This document shows, in pieces, positions 1-9,587 of a stretch of DNA of 64,000 nucleotides. Positions within the stretch are counted from its first letter, which is position 1. Every line of letters begins with the position of its first letter. Where the stretch lies: NCBI RefSeq assembly GCF_026262505.1, contig NC_067203.1:15016392-15080391 (forward strand). The letters run 5' to 3'. The position numbers and the translations under genes were made by a program. The notes beneath the pieces are model-generated. The model was not told the origin of the DNA, did no database searches, and saw only the letters and a program-made list of their open reading frames with translations. Source of the stretch: Trichomonas vaginalis G3 (Eukaryota; Parabasalia; Trichomonadida; Trichomonadidae).

Positions 1-699
1 GTTCCACCGTTTCATGGCAAGACCCCAGAAGAAACATTCATGAATATCTGCGAAGGCATTTTCGAGCCGATCGATGGTTCTAAAGAGGCAATTGACTTAA
101 TCCGCCAGCTTTTGAGACCAAATCCGAATGAACGTCTTGGTTGCAGATCAGTCAGTGACATCATGGAACATCCCTTCTTCAAGGGAATCGATTGGACAGC
201 TCTTGATACTTTCGAACCACCATTTTGTCCTTGTCTTAAGAGCGAAGAAGATACTTCCTACTTCGGAAATTGTTCTCTTAAAGATTACGCCGATATCCAA
301 TTTGATTTAGAATCAAATCGAAAGAGAAGTTTCTCATTCGGTCCTGAAATCGTCGAACACTTCAAAAGTGACTTCGATAAATTGAACGAAATGATTAAGA
401 ACGGACAACAAATCGAAGACAACGATCTGAGCCAATTCCCTGTTACTTCGATGAATGGTCTTATGGATCGAACAACTCGGACAGCTTCCCATCGCAGAGC
501 CAAGCATATGTCCTTTGAAACAGCCTTATCTACTCCAATAACCCTTACTACCGGTTCTTTGCCAACAACTGCGATGATGTCCACTCCAATGATCAGACCA
601 ATGGTTGTGAAGAAGAGAAGATTCTCAAGCTCAAAGACACCAGAACCAATACAGGTTAAGCAACCAATTAGTTTGGTAGCTCAACCAAATATGTTATAA
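1..699 (+). CDS. AGC-family Ser/Thr protein kinase, C-terminal part (5' end outside window)
   Basis: The reading frame is already open at base 1 and ends with TAA, so this is the last 232 codons of a longer gene. The first residues (VPPFHGKTPEETFMNI) are the late C-lobe of a protein kinase. NPNERLGCRSVSDIMEHPFFKGIDW is split here only by wording: the NERLG and HPFFKGIDW words are typical of AGC kinases of the NDR/LATS, MAST and Rim15 type, where they end the kinase fold and lead into the C-terminal extension. The remaining ~170 residues are Ser/Thr-rich, with possible phosphosites such as RRFSSS, and show no further domain. The catalytic loop and P-loop lie outside the window, so activity cannot be judged. 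The kinase class is fairly sure; the subfamily is inference. Confidence 0.85.
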   Translation, partial: VPPFHGKTPEETFMNICEGIFEPIDGSKEAIDLIRQLLRPNPNERLGCRSVSDIMEHPFFKGIDWTALDTFEPPFCPCLKSEEDTSYFGNCSLKDYADIQFDLESNRKRSFSFGPEIVEHFKSDFDKLNEMIKNGQQIEDNDLSQFPVTSMNGLMDRTTRTASHRRAKHMSFETALSTPITLTTGSLPTTAMMSTPMIRPMVVKKRRFSSSKTPEPIQVKQPISLVAQPNML

Positions 700-1248
700 T
701 TTTTTTTATTTACTTATTTTTTGTTTATTTTTTGCATTATGACTTATTCTCTATCATTTTGTTATGTATTGATTGGTAATGCGGAATAAAATATTATATA
801 TAATTGTTTTTCTTCAAATTAGACTTTCTTTCATAAGCCATTGTTCATTAATTTTTGTTCGATTATACTTGCACATGTTAAGAATGGATATTTTGGTTTA
901 ACCGAATTTTATTGCGGAAAAAATATTGCATCGAATCCCAAATTGATATAATAATTCAATGACATATTGAAGCATACGAATTTATTAGAACTCATTAGTT
1001 TGCCATTTCAGATTCGGTGTTTTGATAACAATGTCATAATTCTTACATACTCGTTCAATACCTTGGGGATATATTATCTAGGCCTATATCTATCTGTGGT
1101 ATGATTATTAGCCAAATCGAACAAGTTTTATTTTGGAAAATTATTTACAGGTATAGAGAAAAATCATGAAACAAACTGAAGAAGTACTTTGATACAAAAA
1201 GAGAAATATTTTAACAACAAAAATACGAGATTTCTATAAGAAATATTC
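700..1248. other. intergenic, no gene seen
   Basis: AT-rich spacer between two convergent kinase genes. It contains only the 3' flanks of both. I see no conserved reading frame, RNA gene or strong repeat. Confidence 0.6.
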
Positions 1249-2373
1249 TCAAGGGATGAGCTTAGGACGGTTGAAACACTCAACAGACCTTTGTCTTCTC
1301 CCTGCGAACTTGTTCGGGTTTGGTATCGAAACTTTTGGCGAATTTGGTCGACTTCCGCCAAAACTTGAATTTGATGAGCTTCTTACGATTGGATGACCTG
1401 GAGGAGCTCTTGTTGGGAATAGAGAAAGAGGTGCTGCTATTCCCAGTTCATCTCCATCTCTTCTTGATGAAGAAGTTAATTCTGCAAACTTTTTCGCTTG
1501 CATTGGAGGAAGAGGTGGAAGAGAGTGCTTTCTTCCTTGTGTTTGCAGGATCTTGGCCTTTTCTGCGAACTTCATCCATGGATGTTTAAGTATTTGGTCC
1601 AAAGTTGGTCGATTTTCCGGTTCTGCAACTAATATTCTGCAAATAAGGTCTTTGCATTCAGGAGAGACGTTTTTTGGTACTTGATAGTTGCATGTAACAA
1701 TATCTCTCATCATCACATTGATGTTTGAAATGTTCCACGGATGTTTTCCTGTAACCATTAAATATAAGTTGACGCCAAGTGACCAAATGTCGCTCTTTTG
1801 GCCGTCGTAAGCTTTATGGTAAAGACACTCTGGTGCCGAGTAGCACGGAGAGCCACAGAATGTAGTCATCATTTTTGATGTTTCCATGTAGCCGCAAAGG
1901 CCGAAATCACTGACCTTAACATGTGGAAAACGTTCAAATAAAACGTTTTCAGGTTTAAAATCACGATGTGCGACTCCAAATGAATGACAATATGCAACGG
2001 CAGCAACTATCTGTTCGAAGATCAAAGCTGCAGTAGGCTCTGCAATCCTTTTGTTTTTAGCGATATAGTCCATTAATTCGCCATTCTGACAGTAATCTAA
2101 GACCAAGTAAAAATTATTCTCATCGGAAAAGAAATCGTGCATGTTCACAATGTTATCGTGCTTGAGGTTGGCTGTTGTGTCAATTTCACGCTGAAATCTC
2201 TTTATATCATCATTGTCTTTCAAGTTAGATTTTGGGAAAACTTTTATGGCAAAGACTTTTTTGGTTTCTGTTTGCTCAACCTTATATACTTTGGCAAATG
2301 CACCTGCTCCGAGTCGAGTGAGAAATGTGTATCCCTTTATCTGGGTATTTGGAAGGATTTCACTATGCGACAT
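1249..2373 (-). CDS. CAMK-like Ser/Thr protein kinase
   Basis: A complete 374-aa protein kinase. Visible motifs in order: glycine loop LGAGAFAKVY (about 21-30), VAIK-type lysine in FAIKVF (K44), alpha-C glutamate in QREID (about 63), catalytic loop HRDFKPEN (136-143), DFG (156-158), activation segment TFCGSPCYSAPE ending near 182, and DIWSLGVNLY. All catalytic residues are present, so it should be active. The HRDFKPEN loop with GSPCYSAPE is common in CAMK/AMPK-like kinases. After about residue 265 comes a Ser/Pro/Arg-rich tail without a known domain. The start is supported by a TCATTC initiator 5 nt upstream. It converges on the AGC kinase to the left. The substrate is unknown. Confidence 0.9.
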   Translation of the reverse strand: MSHSEILPNTQIKGYTFLTRLGAGAFAKVYKVEQTETKKVFAIKVFPKSNLKDNDDIKRFQREIDTTANLKHDNIVNMHDFFSDENNFYLVLDYCQNGELMDYIAKNKRIAEPTAALIFEQIVAAVAYCHSFGVAHRDFKPENVLFERFPHVKVSDFGLCGYMETSKMMTTFCGSPCYSAPECLYHKAYDGQKSDIWSLGVNLYLMVTGKHPWNISNINVMMRDIVTCNYQVPKNVSPECKDLICRILVAEPENRPTLDQILKHPWMKFAEKAKILQTQGRKHSLPPLPPMQAKKFAELTSSSRRDGDELGIAAPLSLFPTRAPPGHPIVRSSSNSSFGGSRPNSPKVSIPNPNKFAGRRQRSVECFNRPKLIP

Positions 2374-2374
2374 C

Positions 2375-2380
2375 GAATGA
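2375..2380 (-). promoter_or_regulatory. initiator element (TCATTC) of the CAMK-like kinase
   Basis: TCATTC on the minus strand fits the trichomonad initiator TCA(+1)Y(A/T). The presumed +1 A lies 5 nt before the ATG, giving the very short 5' UTR usual in this group. The match is seen directly; function is inferred from the known T. vaginalis Inr. Confidence 0.5.
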
Positions 2381-2919
2381 CACTTTTGTTAAATTTTGGA
2401 AGATGGAATTCTGAATTTCCTTAGAGAAAAAGGAACTATACTGCTAATAGATTCGAATTACCGTTTCCAAATATCTTTACATCAAAAAATTTTGTTTTTC
2501 CAACGATTTTCAAATCTATAATTCGTTTGTAAATAAGCTCCACTACATTTACTAAATAGAAATAAATCATCACAGCTCGCGAAATGAAGATTGCAATTCA
2601 TTCAATTGAAAGGAAATAAGATTGAGATAAATAATTCTAATCGCTGGAATAAATTCTTATATTATTCACTCAAATTGCCCGAAACATATCCGATTCAGAA
2701 TTGAGCAAAATGAGATTAAGAGAATTGGCTTAACAAATCAGATAAAAAGTACAAGCACAAGACATCAAAGTTGTTTTGTCAGTGGGTTCCTGTTAATTAG
2801 AAAATTTTTTTCATGAAAAAACAATTTTTTATCAAACAAGTATGTGCGGACATGTGAATAACGTAGTAATACTAGAGGACTGATATATGAGAACTGAGAA
2901 ATAACCAATAAATGAAAAT
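2381..2919. other. intergenic, no gene seen
   Basis: AT-rich gap of about 540 bp between two minus-strand genes. It must hold the upstream region of the kinase and the 3' flank of the helical-repeat gene. No other feature is visible. Confidence 0.6.
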
Positions 2920-4212
2920 TCATTCATTGGAATATTTGGATAAGATTAAATCTGCAATTTGCACGATGTTTTCATTCTCTGACTCCACAGATAAATCATT
3001 TATAATATCTAAAAAGTCATCTGACACTTGAAAATCTTGTGATTGATAAATCAGAAGTAATGAATCGTGTAAAAGATCATCTGGCATAGAGTCAGAAAAA
3101 TTTAATACATTTTCATAAAATGTATTGTATAATTCATCATTTTGCCATATAAAATTATTTTTGATGGAAGAAATAAGAATTGAATGAATTAGAATCTTGC
3201 AGGGAAATGAATGTCTATCAAACTCATTACTTTTTATGAAGCTAAGTGCTTTCATGCATAAATTTTGATTTTTTCCTGCAAGAAAAGAAATTACGTGAAG
3301 CATTGCCTGATAAACATTAGGATATATTTGCAATTTCAGATTGCAAATGTGGTCAATAACTTGACATTTAACCATATTTTGTAAATTTTCTTCAGTAGTA
3401 GCAAAACATTCAAAGATTTCAAAAACTTCTATTAGCAGGCTAATGTTGGAGATATCAAGCATACTGAACAGAGTTTGGCAGTTTTGTACCGATAAAGGTG
3501 CAAATGGGAATTTTTTAACGAAGTGCCTAATAATTGATAGACATGTAGTGCTTATTTGTATGTTAGTGAGTAAAAGAGTTTGAAAACAAAAGTCAATTAG
3601 CGAAATCAAATTTTCATCTGGAGAAAAAATTTGATTTATATTAATGAATATCAAATCTTTGCAATTCATAGCTATTAGCTCATCGGAATATATCATTGTC
3701 TTAAAGATATCTAATATAGAATTCATTATTTCTTGTGGTATCATGGTTTGAGACTTCGAAAAGATAGTTTTTAAGATATTTAATGATAAAGAAACAATTC
3801 TTTTTTCATCTTTTCTATATAAATTGCATGCAATTTTCTCAATAATGGATTGATCGATAATTTCATATATATCATCATTTTTGAGTAATAATTTTTGAAT
3901 AATTAGTAAAATTATTTGTAAAAAGTATGCATCTGGTGTTTCTAACTGATTGCAACATAAAATGAAAATTTTATAAACTATATCTGTGCTCAAATCGAAG
4001 CTTTGATTGCAAGATAAATAATCATTAATATCTTGAGCCAAATTTATTGTCATTTCTATTTGAGAGTCATTTTGAAAAATTGATAAATCAAAATCTTCTT
4101 CTTCAAGCTGAACAAACGATATAGGTTGATCAGTATTAGTTGTATCTAAGATTTCTTTAGAATTGAGGCTAAAATCAAAGTTTTTATATTCGTCTAATGA
4201 AGAGAAAGACAA
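2920..4212 (-). CDS. helical-repeat (ARM/HEAT-like) protein, no canonical ATG at its 5' end
   Basis: About 430 codons rich in Leu, Ile, Asn and Asp, arranged as many amphipathic helices of 15-20 residues, as in the divergent ARM/HEAT-type proteins common in trichomonads. I recognise no specific family. The frame opens between a stop near 4240 and 4212, but contains no ATG there. The first in-frame ATG is at about codon 54 (MTINLAQD), so about 50 acidic, well-formed residues would be left out. Either initiation is at a non-ATG codon, or the true start was lost next to the tRNA gene only 41 bp upstream. Function unknown; probably a scaffold. Confidence 0.6.
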   Translation of the reverse strand: MSFSSLDEYKNFDFSLNSKEILDTTNTDQPISFVQLEEEDFDLSIFQNDSQIEMTINLAQDINDYLSCNQSFDLSTDIVYKIFILCCNQLETPDAYFLQIILLIIQKLLLKNDDIYEIIDQSIIEKIACNLYRKDEKRIVSLSLNILKTIFSKSQTMIPQEIMNSILDIFKTMIYSDELIAMNCKDLIFININQIFSPDENLISLIDFCFQTLLLTNIQISTTCLSIIRHFVKKFPFAPLSVQNCQTLFSMLDISNISLLIEVFEIFECFATTEENLQNMVKCQVIDHICNLKLQIYPNVYQAMLHVISFLAGKNQNLCMKALSFIKSNEFDRHSFPCKILIHSILISSIKNNFIWQNDELYNTFYENVLNFSDSMPDDLLHDSLLLIYQSQDFQVSDDFLDIINDLSVESENENIVQIADLILSKYSNE

Positions 4213-4253
4213 TATTATGTAAAAGAATAAAAAAACATTTCATCCGGCAAAAA

Positions 4254-4326
4254 TGGTTCCGCTGGGGCTCGAACCCAAGACCTTAGCGTTATCAGCACTA
4301 CGCTCTACCTACTGAGCTACGAAACC
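4254..4326 (-). tRNA. tRNA-Ile, anticodon GAT
   Basis: A complete 73-nt tRNA on the minus strand. The acceptor arm GGTTTCG/CGGAACC pairs with one G-T, the D arm is GCTC/GAGC, the anticodon arm is TAGTG/CGCTA with loop CTGATAA (anticodon GAT, reading ATC), and the T arm is TTGGG/CCCAG with loop TTCGAGC. The A box (TAGCTCAGTAGG) and B box (GGTTCGAGCCC) are intact. CCA is not encoded, and a T run right after the discriminator A is a Pol III terminator. No intron. The body, especially GAGCG-NAGTGCT-ATAACGC-AAGGTC, resembles eukaryotic tRNA-Ile, which normally has AAT. Confidence 0.95.
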
Positions 4327-4595
4327 TTCACATTTGAAGGATTTTTTAAAGACTAATAATAAAAATTTAACATTACGCTATTCAAACGATTTTCAAATCT
4401 CAAAGTCCATTCAATTGTATCAAAAATAAATTACAAATGTACTTATGCACCATTTCATAATATCTTCATATCTTTATTAATATTTCTGTAGAACCGATAT
4501 AACCTTCTCAAATTTTCACTGTTAACGTTTTCTATTGTAAATTAACCCGATGAACTAACAATTCATAAATTTTTAAGTCTTTTTCAATTTTTTAT

Positions 4596-5495
4596 ATGGG
4601 TAGAAAGAAAAATCTTGCTAAGCACTCCCAAAAAAACGGAGATAATCAACACGGAAGCACCTCAGACATTGATACAGATTATGATGGTATGAATATATCT
4701 GATGATCCAAATGCTATAGAATATAAAATAATACACGCAAAACACCCTTTTGAAAAAAGAAAATTCATTGAATCAAGGGTTGTAACACCATCGCAGCGTG
4801 CAATTACTTGTTGTATTCAAATGAATAATGGCTGGGCGTCGGCAGCAGATCTTTTACAATTTCTCCAAAATAATTGGAGCTTCATAGGTAAACTTAACTC
4901 CAAACTTCCAAACAACATGCCAGATACAAGAATTCTTCATATAAATTTAGCGGTTAAAAAGAAGAACATTCCGCTTTTTATACAAGATCCAAACAAACCT
5001 CATTACTGGACAGTCAACTCATCAACAGATTTTGCTCAATTGCAAGATAAAACCAAATATAATATACCAAATCAGCAACCCGGTGAAGTTTCTAAGGTTG
5101 AAGGAGAGGTAACACCAGATGAGCCAACATCCCTTGAGGAAATTTATAAAATGGAAAACAAAGATTCTTTCGAAGCTCATATTCACGAAGCATTGAAGAG
5201 TTATGAACATGGAGTTACTCTGGAAGAGCTTGCAGAAGCTACAAAGAAACATGAAGGAGAACCTGGCCTCTTCCAAATACTTCCTCATGTGAGACGTGTT
5301 CGTGCTGTCTTAATTGTGAAGAAGTCTATCGGAGAAGTATTCGAAAAGAACGGAGTATGGACTTGCTATACAGAACCAACTAAAATTCCTGAAGTTGCAC
5401 ATACCGATTTTTACCCTGCTTGCTTGCGAACTGTTGATGTGACTGAATTAACTCTTGATGAGTTTTACAATATAATCAAGTCAAGTAAGGTGTGA
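4596..5495 (+). CDS. conserved hypothetical protein with two winged-helix-like segments
   Basis: 299 aa with a charged, disordered N-terminus (about 1-60). The segment at about 65-150 starts with SQRAITCCIQMNNGWASAADLL and ends HYWTVN. Its helix-turn-helix-wing pattern recalls forkhead/winged-helix domains, whose last strand often reads YWT. A second segment at about 195-270 (HEALKSYEHGVTLEELAEAT then VRAVLIVKKSIGEVFEKNGVWTCY) has a similar outline. This could be a nuclear DNA-binding or basal transcription protein, for example TFIIE-like, but no diagnostic motif settles it. TCAATTTTTTAT directly precedes the ATG and may be an initiator variant. Fold assignment is inference. Confidence 0.7.
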   Translation: MGRKKNLAKHSQKNGDNQHGSTSDIDTDYDGMNISDDPNAIEYKIIHAKHPFEKRKFIESRVVTPSQRAITCCIQMNNGWASAADLLQFLQNNWSFIGKLNSKLPNNMPDTRILHINLAVKKKNIPLFIQDPNKPHYWTVNSSTDFAQLQDKTKYNIPNQQPGEVSKVEGEVTPDEPTSLEEIYKMENKDSFEAHIHEALKSYEHGVTLEELAEATKKHEGEPGLFQILPHVRRVRAVLIVKKSIGEVFEKNGVWTCYTEPTKIPEVAHTDFYPACLRTVDVTELTLDEFYNIIKSSKV

Positions 5496-6339
5496 AATTT
5501 TCATAATAATAACAAAGAAAAAAATATAGAAGTAAATGTTTGATGATATATTTTAAAATCTTTTATACTATTAGTATGTGATCAAATTTTACACCAAACC
5601 ATCTTCAGAGCTCGGAAAAAATAATAAATTGAAAATCTAAATAGGAAATCAACCACAGTTTTTACATTATGAATCTACAATAAATTGTCATCCTATTTTT
5701 ATGTTTGTATCACTTAATTTTGATTGCTTTCGTTCAGAAATTTAATCATATTTTAAATTGACAGACAATGTTATTTCACGATTTTTGTATGGTGCTTTGC
5801 ACCATACAAAAAAGGTAGAATTCAATTTTTCAATAATATTTTCATATTAAATTTTCAACAAAACTCATAGAAAATTTAATATTTGGTTAATATAGTACAT
5901 TGAGAATATGGGTTCATCGTGTGACATCTGCCGAATTCTCATATTATAAAATTTCACCTATTTCTTCATTTATGAACTAGATTTCAGCTACAACTTGCCA
6001 AGCATCGCGCTTATCTAATACCTTTTAGCAATACATCGAAGTCTTATCAAATTCAAATTTGTACTTTATTTCTAATTTCTAAAAGGAGACTTTTAACAAG
6101 TGTATTTGTGCTAACAGGAAGTTTTATTTTTTATGTAATAGTCTTCGAAATCAAATATATTGACAAGGTCACTGTGAAATTATAGGACAAACGATATGAA
6201 AAAAAAACTCAATTTTGATGGATCGGTACTATAATTGTTCTCCACATGTTTAGCATAGTATTTTATATGATAAAATACAAATATTATTAATTCAAAAATT
6301 GTAAAAAAGGTGGCAAATTTGTGATTTTTAAAATTTTTT
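5496..6339. other. intergenic region with one strong hairpin
   Basis: About 840 bp without a credible gene. The only structure I see is the 14-bp hairpin at 5782-5812, described separately. The last part must carry the promoter of the ankyrin gene. Confidence 0.6.
5782..5812. repeat. perfect hairpin, 14-bp stem and 3-nt loop
   Basis: TTTTTGTATGGTGC, loop TTT, then GCACCATACAAAAA. The arms are perfectly complementary. The T-run/A-run ends would look like a bidirectional terminator in bacteria, but in a protist the role is unknown. It lies about 530 bp upstream of a DUF3447-ankyrin gene. The paralogous ankyrin gene at 36.4-38.3 kb also has a 14-bp/3-nt hairpin upstream, with a different sequence. 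Confidence 0.75.
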
Positions 6340-7770
6340 ATGATTGATCAAGACATTAACCAAAGTAAATACAACGAATTACGAAATATCTGTAAATACC
6401 ACATCGATTCATATAATGCGTTGTATCAGATAAAATCGGAAAATGATGAAGAATTAAACACCATTTACAATATGATCAAAACAGAAATGATTGATTCGCA
6501 GAAACATCCTCCTTTAGATATTATAAAAGATATTTTGAGTATTATTCCGTATAATAATCGCTATGCAAAGTCATATTTGTATCTTGCCAAACTAATTTTT
6601 GATAATTGTCATGTCAAAGACATAGACATTGTTGAGGATATTTTAGACTCCATGTTTGATAATGGGGGTTTGATTAGATTAAACAAATATAAAGTTTTCG
6701 AAGAAATAAAATCAAAAATTATCGATAATCATGCAAATAAAACAATTTTCAGAGCAATTATGTATAATGACTTAGAAAGCTTCATCTTTTTTACTGAAAG
6801 AGATGGATTTGATAAAGATCAAACCCGGGGATATAATTATAATTTGTATCCTTATGATAATAAAGGATATTCATTTCTTGAATTATGTTGTTACCACTGA
6901 GTGGTTGATTGCTTCAAGTTATTAAGATCGAAATTTAATTCAAAGATAACAAATAAATGTCTACAACTTTCATTTTTAGGAGGAAATCCAGATATCATGG
7001 GTGAATGCTTGAAATATCAAACGCCAGATAAAGAATGCATGAAATATGCAATTGTTTCACACAACATTGATTTTGTCACATTCTTGATGAACGAGTACAA
7101 TTTAGAGATAGATTTATTTAACTGCCAAAGTTATAAAAATCTTGATGCATTATTTGTTTATTACGTTCAAACTAATGATATTAACAAATGTTTTCTTTAT
7201 TCTACAATATTTAATATCCCACACCTTTGTGAATATTTTCTTAACAATGGAGCAAATATCAATGAAAAAGATAAAGAAGGGAATGCCGCTCTTAATATTG
7301 CAGCATATAATAATCATATGGAAATGACACAACTTCTTCTTTTACATGGCGCAAACACCAATGAAAAAGATTATGATGGAAGAACTGCTCTTCATTATGC
7401 TATATGGAATAATTATAAAGAAATATCCGAAGTCCTTCTTTTACATGGTGCAAATATCAATGAAAAAGATAATTATGGAAAAACAGCTCTTTATATAGCA
7501 ACTGAATATAATATTAAAGAAGCAGCACAACTTCTTCTTTTACATGGTGCAAATATCAATGAAAAAGATAATTATGGAAAAACAGCTCTTCATATAGCAG
7601 CTGAATATAATCACAAAGAAGCAGCACAACTTCTTCTTTTACATGGTGCAAATGCCAATGAAAAAGATAATTATGGAAATACAGCTCTTCATATTGCAGC
7701 TGAATATAATCACAAAGAAATAGTCGAACTTCTTCTTTTAAATGGTGCTAAAAATATTGTTCCAGTATAA
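6340..7770 (+). pseudogene. DUF3447-ankyrin repeat protein gene interrupted by one in-frame TGA
   Basis: One frame of 476 codons runs from ATG at 6340 to TAA at 7768-7770, broken only by TGA at 6898-6900 (codon 187). The N-terminus (QDINQSKYNELRNICKYHID, then IIPYNNRYAKSYL) is the trichomonad domain preceding DUF3447. The DUF3447 region follows (CFKLLRSKF, YAIVSHNIDFVTFLMNEY), then about five ankyrin repeats from about residue 300. The paralog at 36.4-38.3 kb reads CCYHGAVDCFKLL where this copy reads CCYH-stop-VVDCFKLL, so a glycine codon (probably GGA) became TGA. The family likely mediates protein-protein contacts; function unknown. It is a recent pseudogene, a truncated 186-aa protein, or a sequence error. 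Confidence 0.8.
7447..7743 (+). repeat. three near-identical 99-bp tandem repeats (ankyrin units)
   Basis: GGTGCAAATATCAATGAAAAAG recurs at 7447 and 7546 and, with slight change, at 7645; the next GGTGC is at 7744. The exact 99-nt spacing equals one 33-residue ankyrin repeat. The units are almost identical at DNA level including third positions, which points to recent duplication or gene conversion. Confidence 0.85.
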
Positions 7771-7909
7771 GATATATTCCTCCAAAGTAAATAACATCAA
7801 AATTTGCTTTTATTTAGCGATATTTTTTTAATTTTATTTTCATAATACAATGATAATGTTTTCATTGACAAGTAAAATATGAGATTTGAGTTTTTTTATC
7901 AAATTCTTT

Positions 7910-8173
7910 CTATGCTTCCTCTATTTGTCGTTGATGGCGTTCAGCCAATACTTCTTTTGTCTTCTGAAAAATGGCAGACAGCCTTTCCATATCGGAATTA
8001 TAGTCCATATTGCGGGATCCAAACTCACCTTGCATATCTTCGACTTTTGATGCTAGTTTGTTCATTTTATTTTCCATTCTCTTTAGAAATTGTTTAATAT
8101 TAATATTGGGAATCAAGTTCTGCAACCACCTGCATATCATCTGTAGATGAATTAACGCTAGATACTGATACAA
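7910..8173 (-). pseudogene. remnant of a coiled-coil protein gene
   Basis: On the minus strand about 55 codons from an ATG near 8080 read as a charged helical segment (MENKMNKLASKVEDMQ, then SDMERLSAIFQKTKEVL) ending at a stop. Just upstream the protein-like frame changes to another phase (SSVNSSTDDMQVVAEL), so this looks like the decayed 3' end of a larger gene rather than a small intact one. Family not recognised. The surrounding 1.1 kb (7771-8855) otherwise holds only the hairpin element at 8444-8556. Confidence 0.35.
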
Positions 8174-8443
8174 TTATTGTAATTACTATTTCTGCAGCTT
8201 TTTCATAAAAAAGTTTAATAAGTGAGAGAACTTGTCTGCAATTCATTTAGGCTGAAGTTATCTGGATGTCTCTCAAATGAGGAGTGAAATCAAGAAACTT
8301 TCAGCATAAGTTAATGCAGATATGATTATCTGGCTCTTTGTGGGCAGAGAACTGATAAAAAGATTAATGGGTAATTAGGCCTGTTGCATGCCTATTCATT
8401 GAAAATCTACCTTATCTTTTGTTTTCCTGTCGCTCCTTTAGTT

Positions 8444-8556
8444 CCATTCCGAGGATATTGCCTGTGCAAGTACCTCAGAATGGCACTCTTTTCCGCAATC
8501 AGAATAAGATTGCGGAATTTTGACCGACAAGAGTGTTATATGCACTCTTGTTGGTC
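8444..8556. repeat. hairpin-array element, copy 1 (three hairpins)
   Basis: Hairpin A: CCATTCCGAGG (8444-8454) with CCTCAGAATGG (8473-8483), one mismatch. Middle hairpin: TTCCGCAATC (8491-8500), loop AGAATAA, GATTGCGGAA, perfect 10 bp. Hairpin B: GACCGACAAGAGTG (8522-8535), 7-nt loop, CACTCTTGTTGGTC (8543-8556), one mismatch. Hairpins A and B recur in copies at 29000 and 57464. A weaker stem CAGATA/TATCTG lies at about 8317-8332. The stems are GC-richer than the surrounding DNA. Confidence 0.8.
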
Positions 8557-8855
8557 TACAGGTCTCATACCGCGAAATATACTCTCCAAAACTCGCATAT
8601 AACATAAAAGGTTTTCATTACAATATATTTTTTATATATTTTGTTGTTTATATTTATTTATTCGTCTCCATTATTCTTTTTTAGACTAAATTGGACTATA
8701 TGCACATATAAATGTGTCTTTACAACACATATATGCTCTCTTCATATTCTGATCCAATGACACATTATCGCAAAAACTATATTAAACTAGATTGGTCAGT
8801 GTTTTATAACACAATTTACTTTTATCAAGTCAATAAAATAAATTTGTTCATATGT

Positions 8856-9587
8856 TTAGTCATTATGATCTTTAAATGGTTTATAGTTTTTATGGAAAGT
8901 AAATTTTTGTTTGATTGAGATGAGAACCATTTTTGCGTAATTACATACCCTCTCCCAAAAACGCGAAAGTGCGATCCTCGTTGGTGTTTCTAGACCACGA
9001 CAAACTTGTACAAATGTTTGAATGGTTTCAGATTCGTCCGTATTCTTAGATAACAAAGATATTAGATCAAAATACTCTTCTCTGAGATGTACTTTTTTGA
9101 AAGAATAAAACAATTTATCTCTAGGACGAATTTGATCAATTTCTTTGAAATACGTATAAAGATATCTAACTGGCAATAAAAGATAATCATTGAAAGAATA
9201 TACGTGTATTGCGCGAGCAAAATATTTAACAATTTGAATTTTTTGTGTACAATTTGAAAATCTGTTTGTTGAAAACATATCCATCAATGTGCCAAAGTTT
9301 TCAACGCTCGAAACTTTGAGATAGAAGTATACGACACCTCGAATTGCAGCATTAGGATTTCTATGATATGCAAAGATAACTACAACATTTATTGGATCAG
9401 TGAGTTTTTCCGAGATAATGAAAGGAATTTCGGAGCAAAGAATTGACGTTTCCGGAATTTCAAAAAGTATGAAGTATTCATTTAGCTCTGTGTTGATTGT
9501 CTCAACAAGGAGATTTTTGATTTCTGGATTTCGTAAGAATCTGCAATCTTGAAAATCAAGGGTAGGCAAGCACATTTCACCAGACAT
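8856..9587 (-). CDS. conserved hypothetical protein, 243 aa
   Basis: The frame starts with ATG and is preceded by AAAATTTTA directly before the start, a word seen near several starts here. The protein is mixed alpha/beta: an N-terminal strand-rich half (EYFILFEIPETSI, INVVVIFAYHRN, RGVVYFYLKV) and a helical C-terminal half rich in Phe, Tyr and Lys ending in a basic tail. No signal peptide, membrane segment or motif that I recognise. It stands alone between the hairpin element and a 0.7-kb gap. Function unknown. Confidence 0.65.
   Translation of the reverse strand: MSGEMCLPTLDFQDCRFLRNPEIKNLLVETINTELNEYFILFEIPETSILCSEIPFIISEKLTDPINVVVIFAYHRNPNAAIRGVVYFYLKVSSVENFGTLMDMFSTNRFSNCTQKIQIVKYFARAIHVYSFNDYLLLPVRYLYTYFKEIDQIRPRDKLFYSFKKVHLREEYFDLISLLSKNTDESETIQTFVQVCRGLETPTRIALSRFWERVCNYAKMVLISIKQKFTFHKNYKPFKDHND

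Noticed and set aside
7447-7743. CRISPR-like regular repeats
   Set aside because: The 99-bp period is coding ankyrin units without unique spacers.
8712-8918. 68-codon plus-strand frame overlapping the 3' end of the gene at 8856-9587
   Set aside because: Overlaps a better-supported gene and is dominated by Tyr, Phe and Ile.
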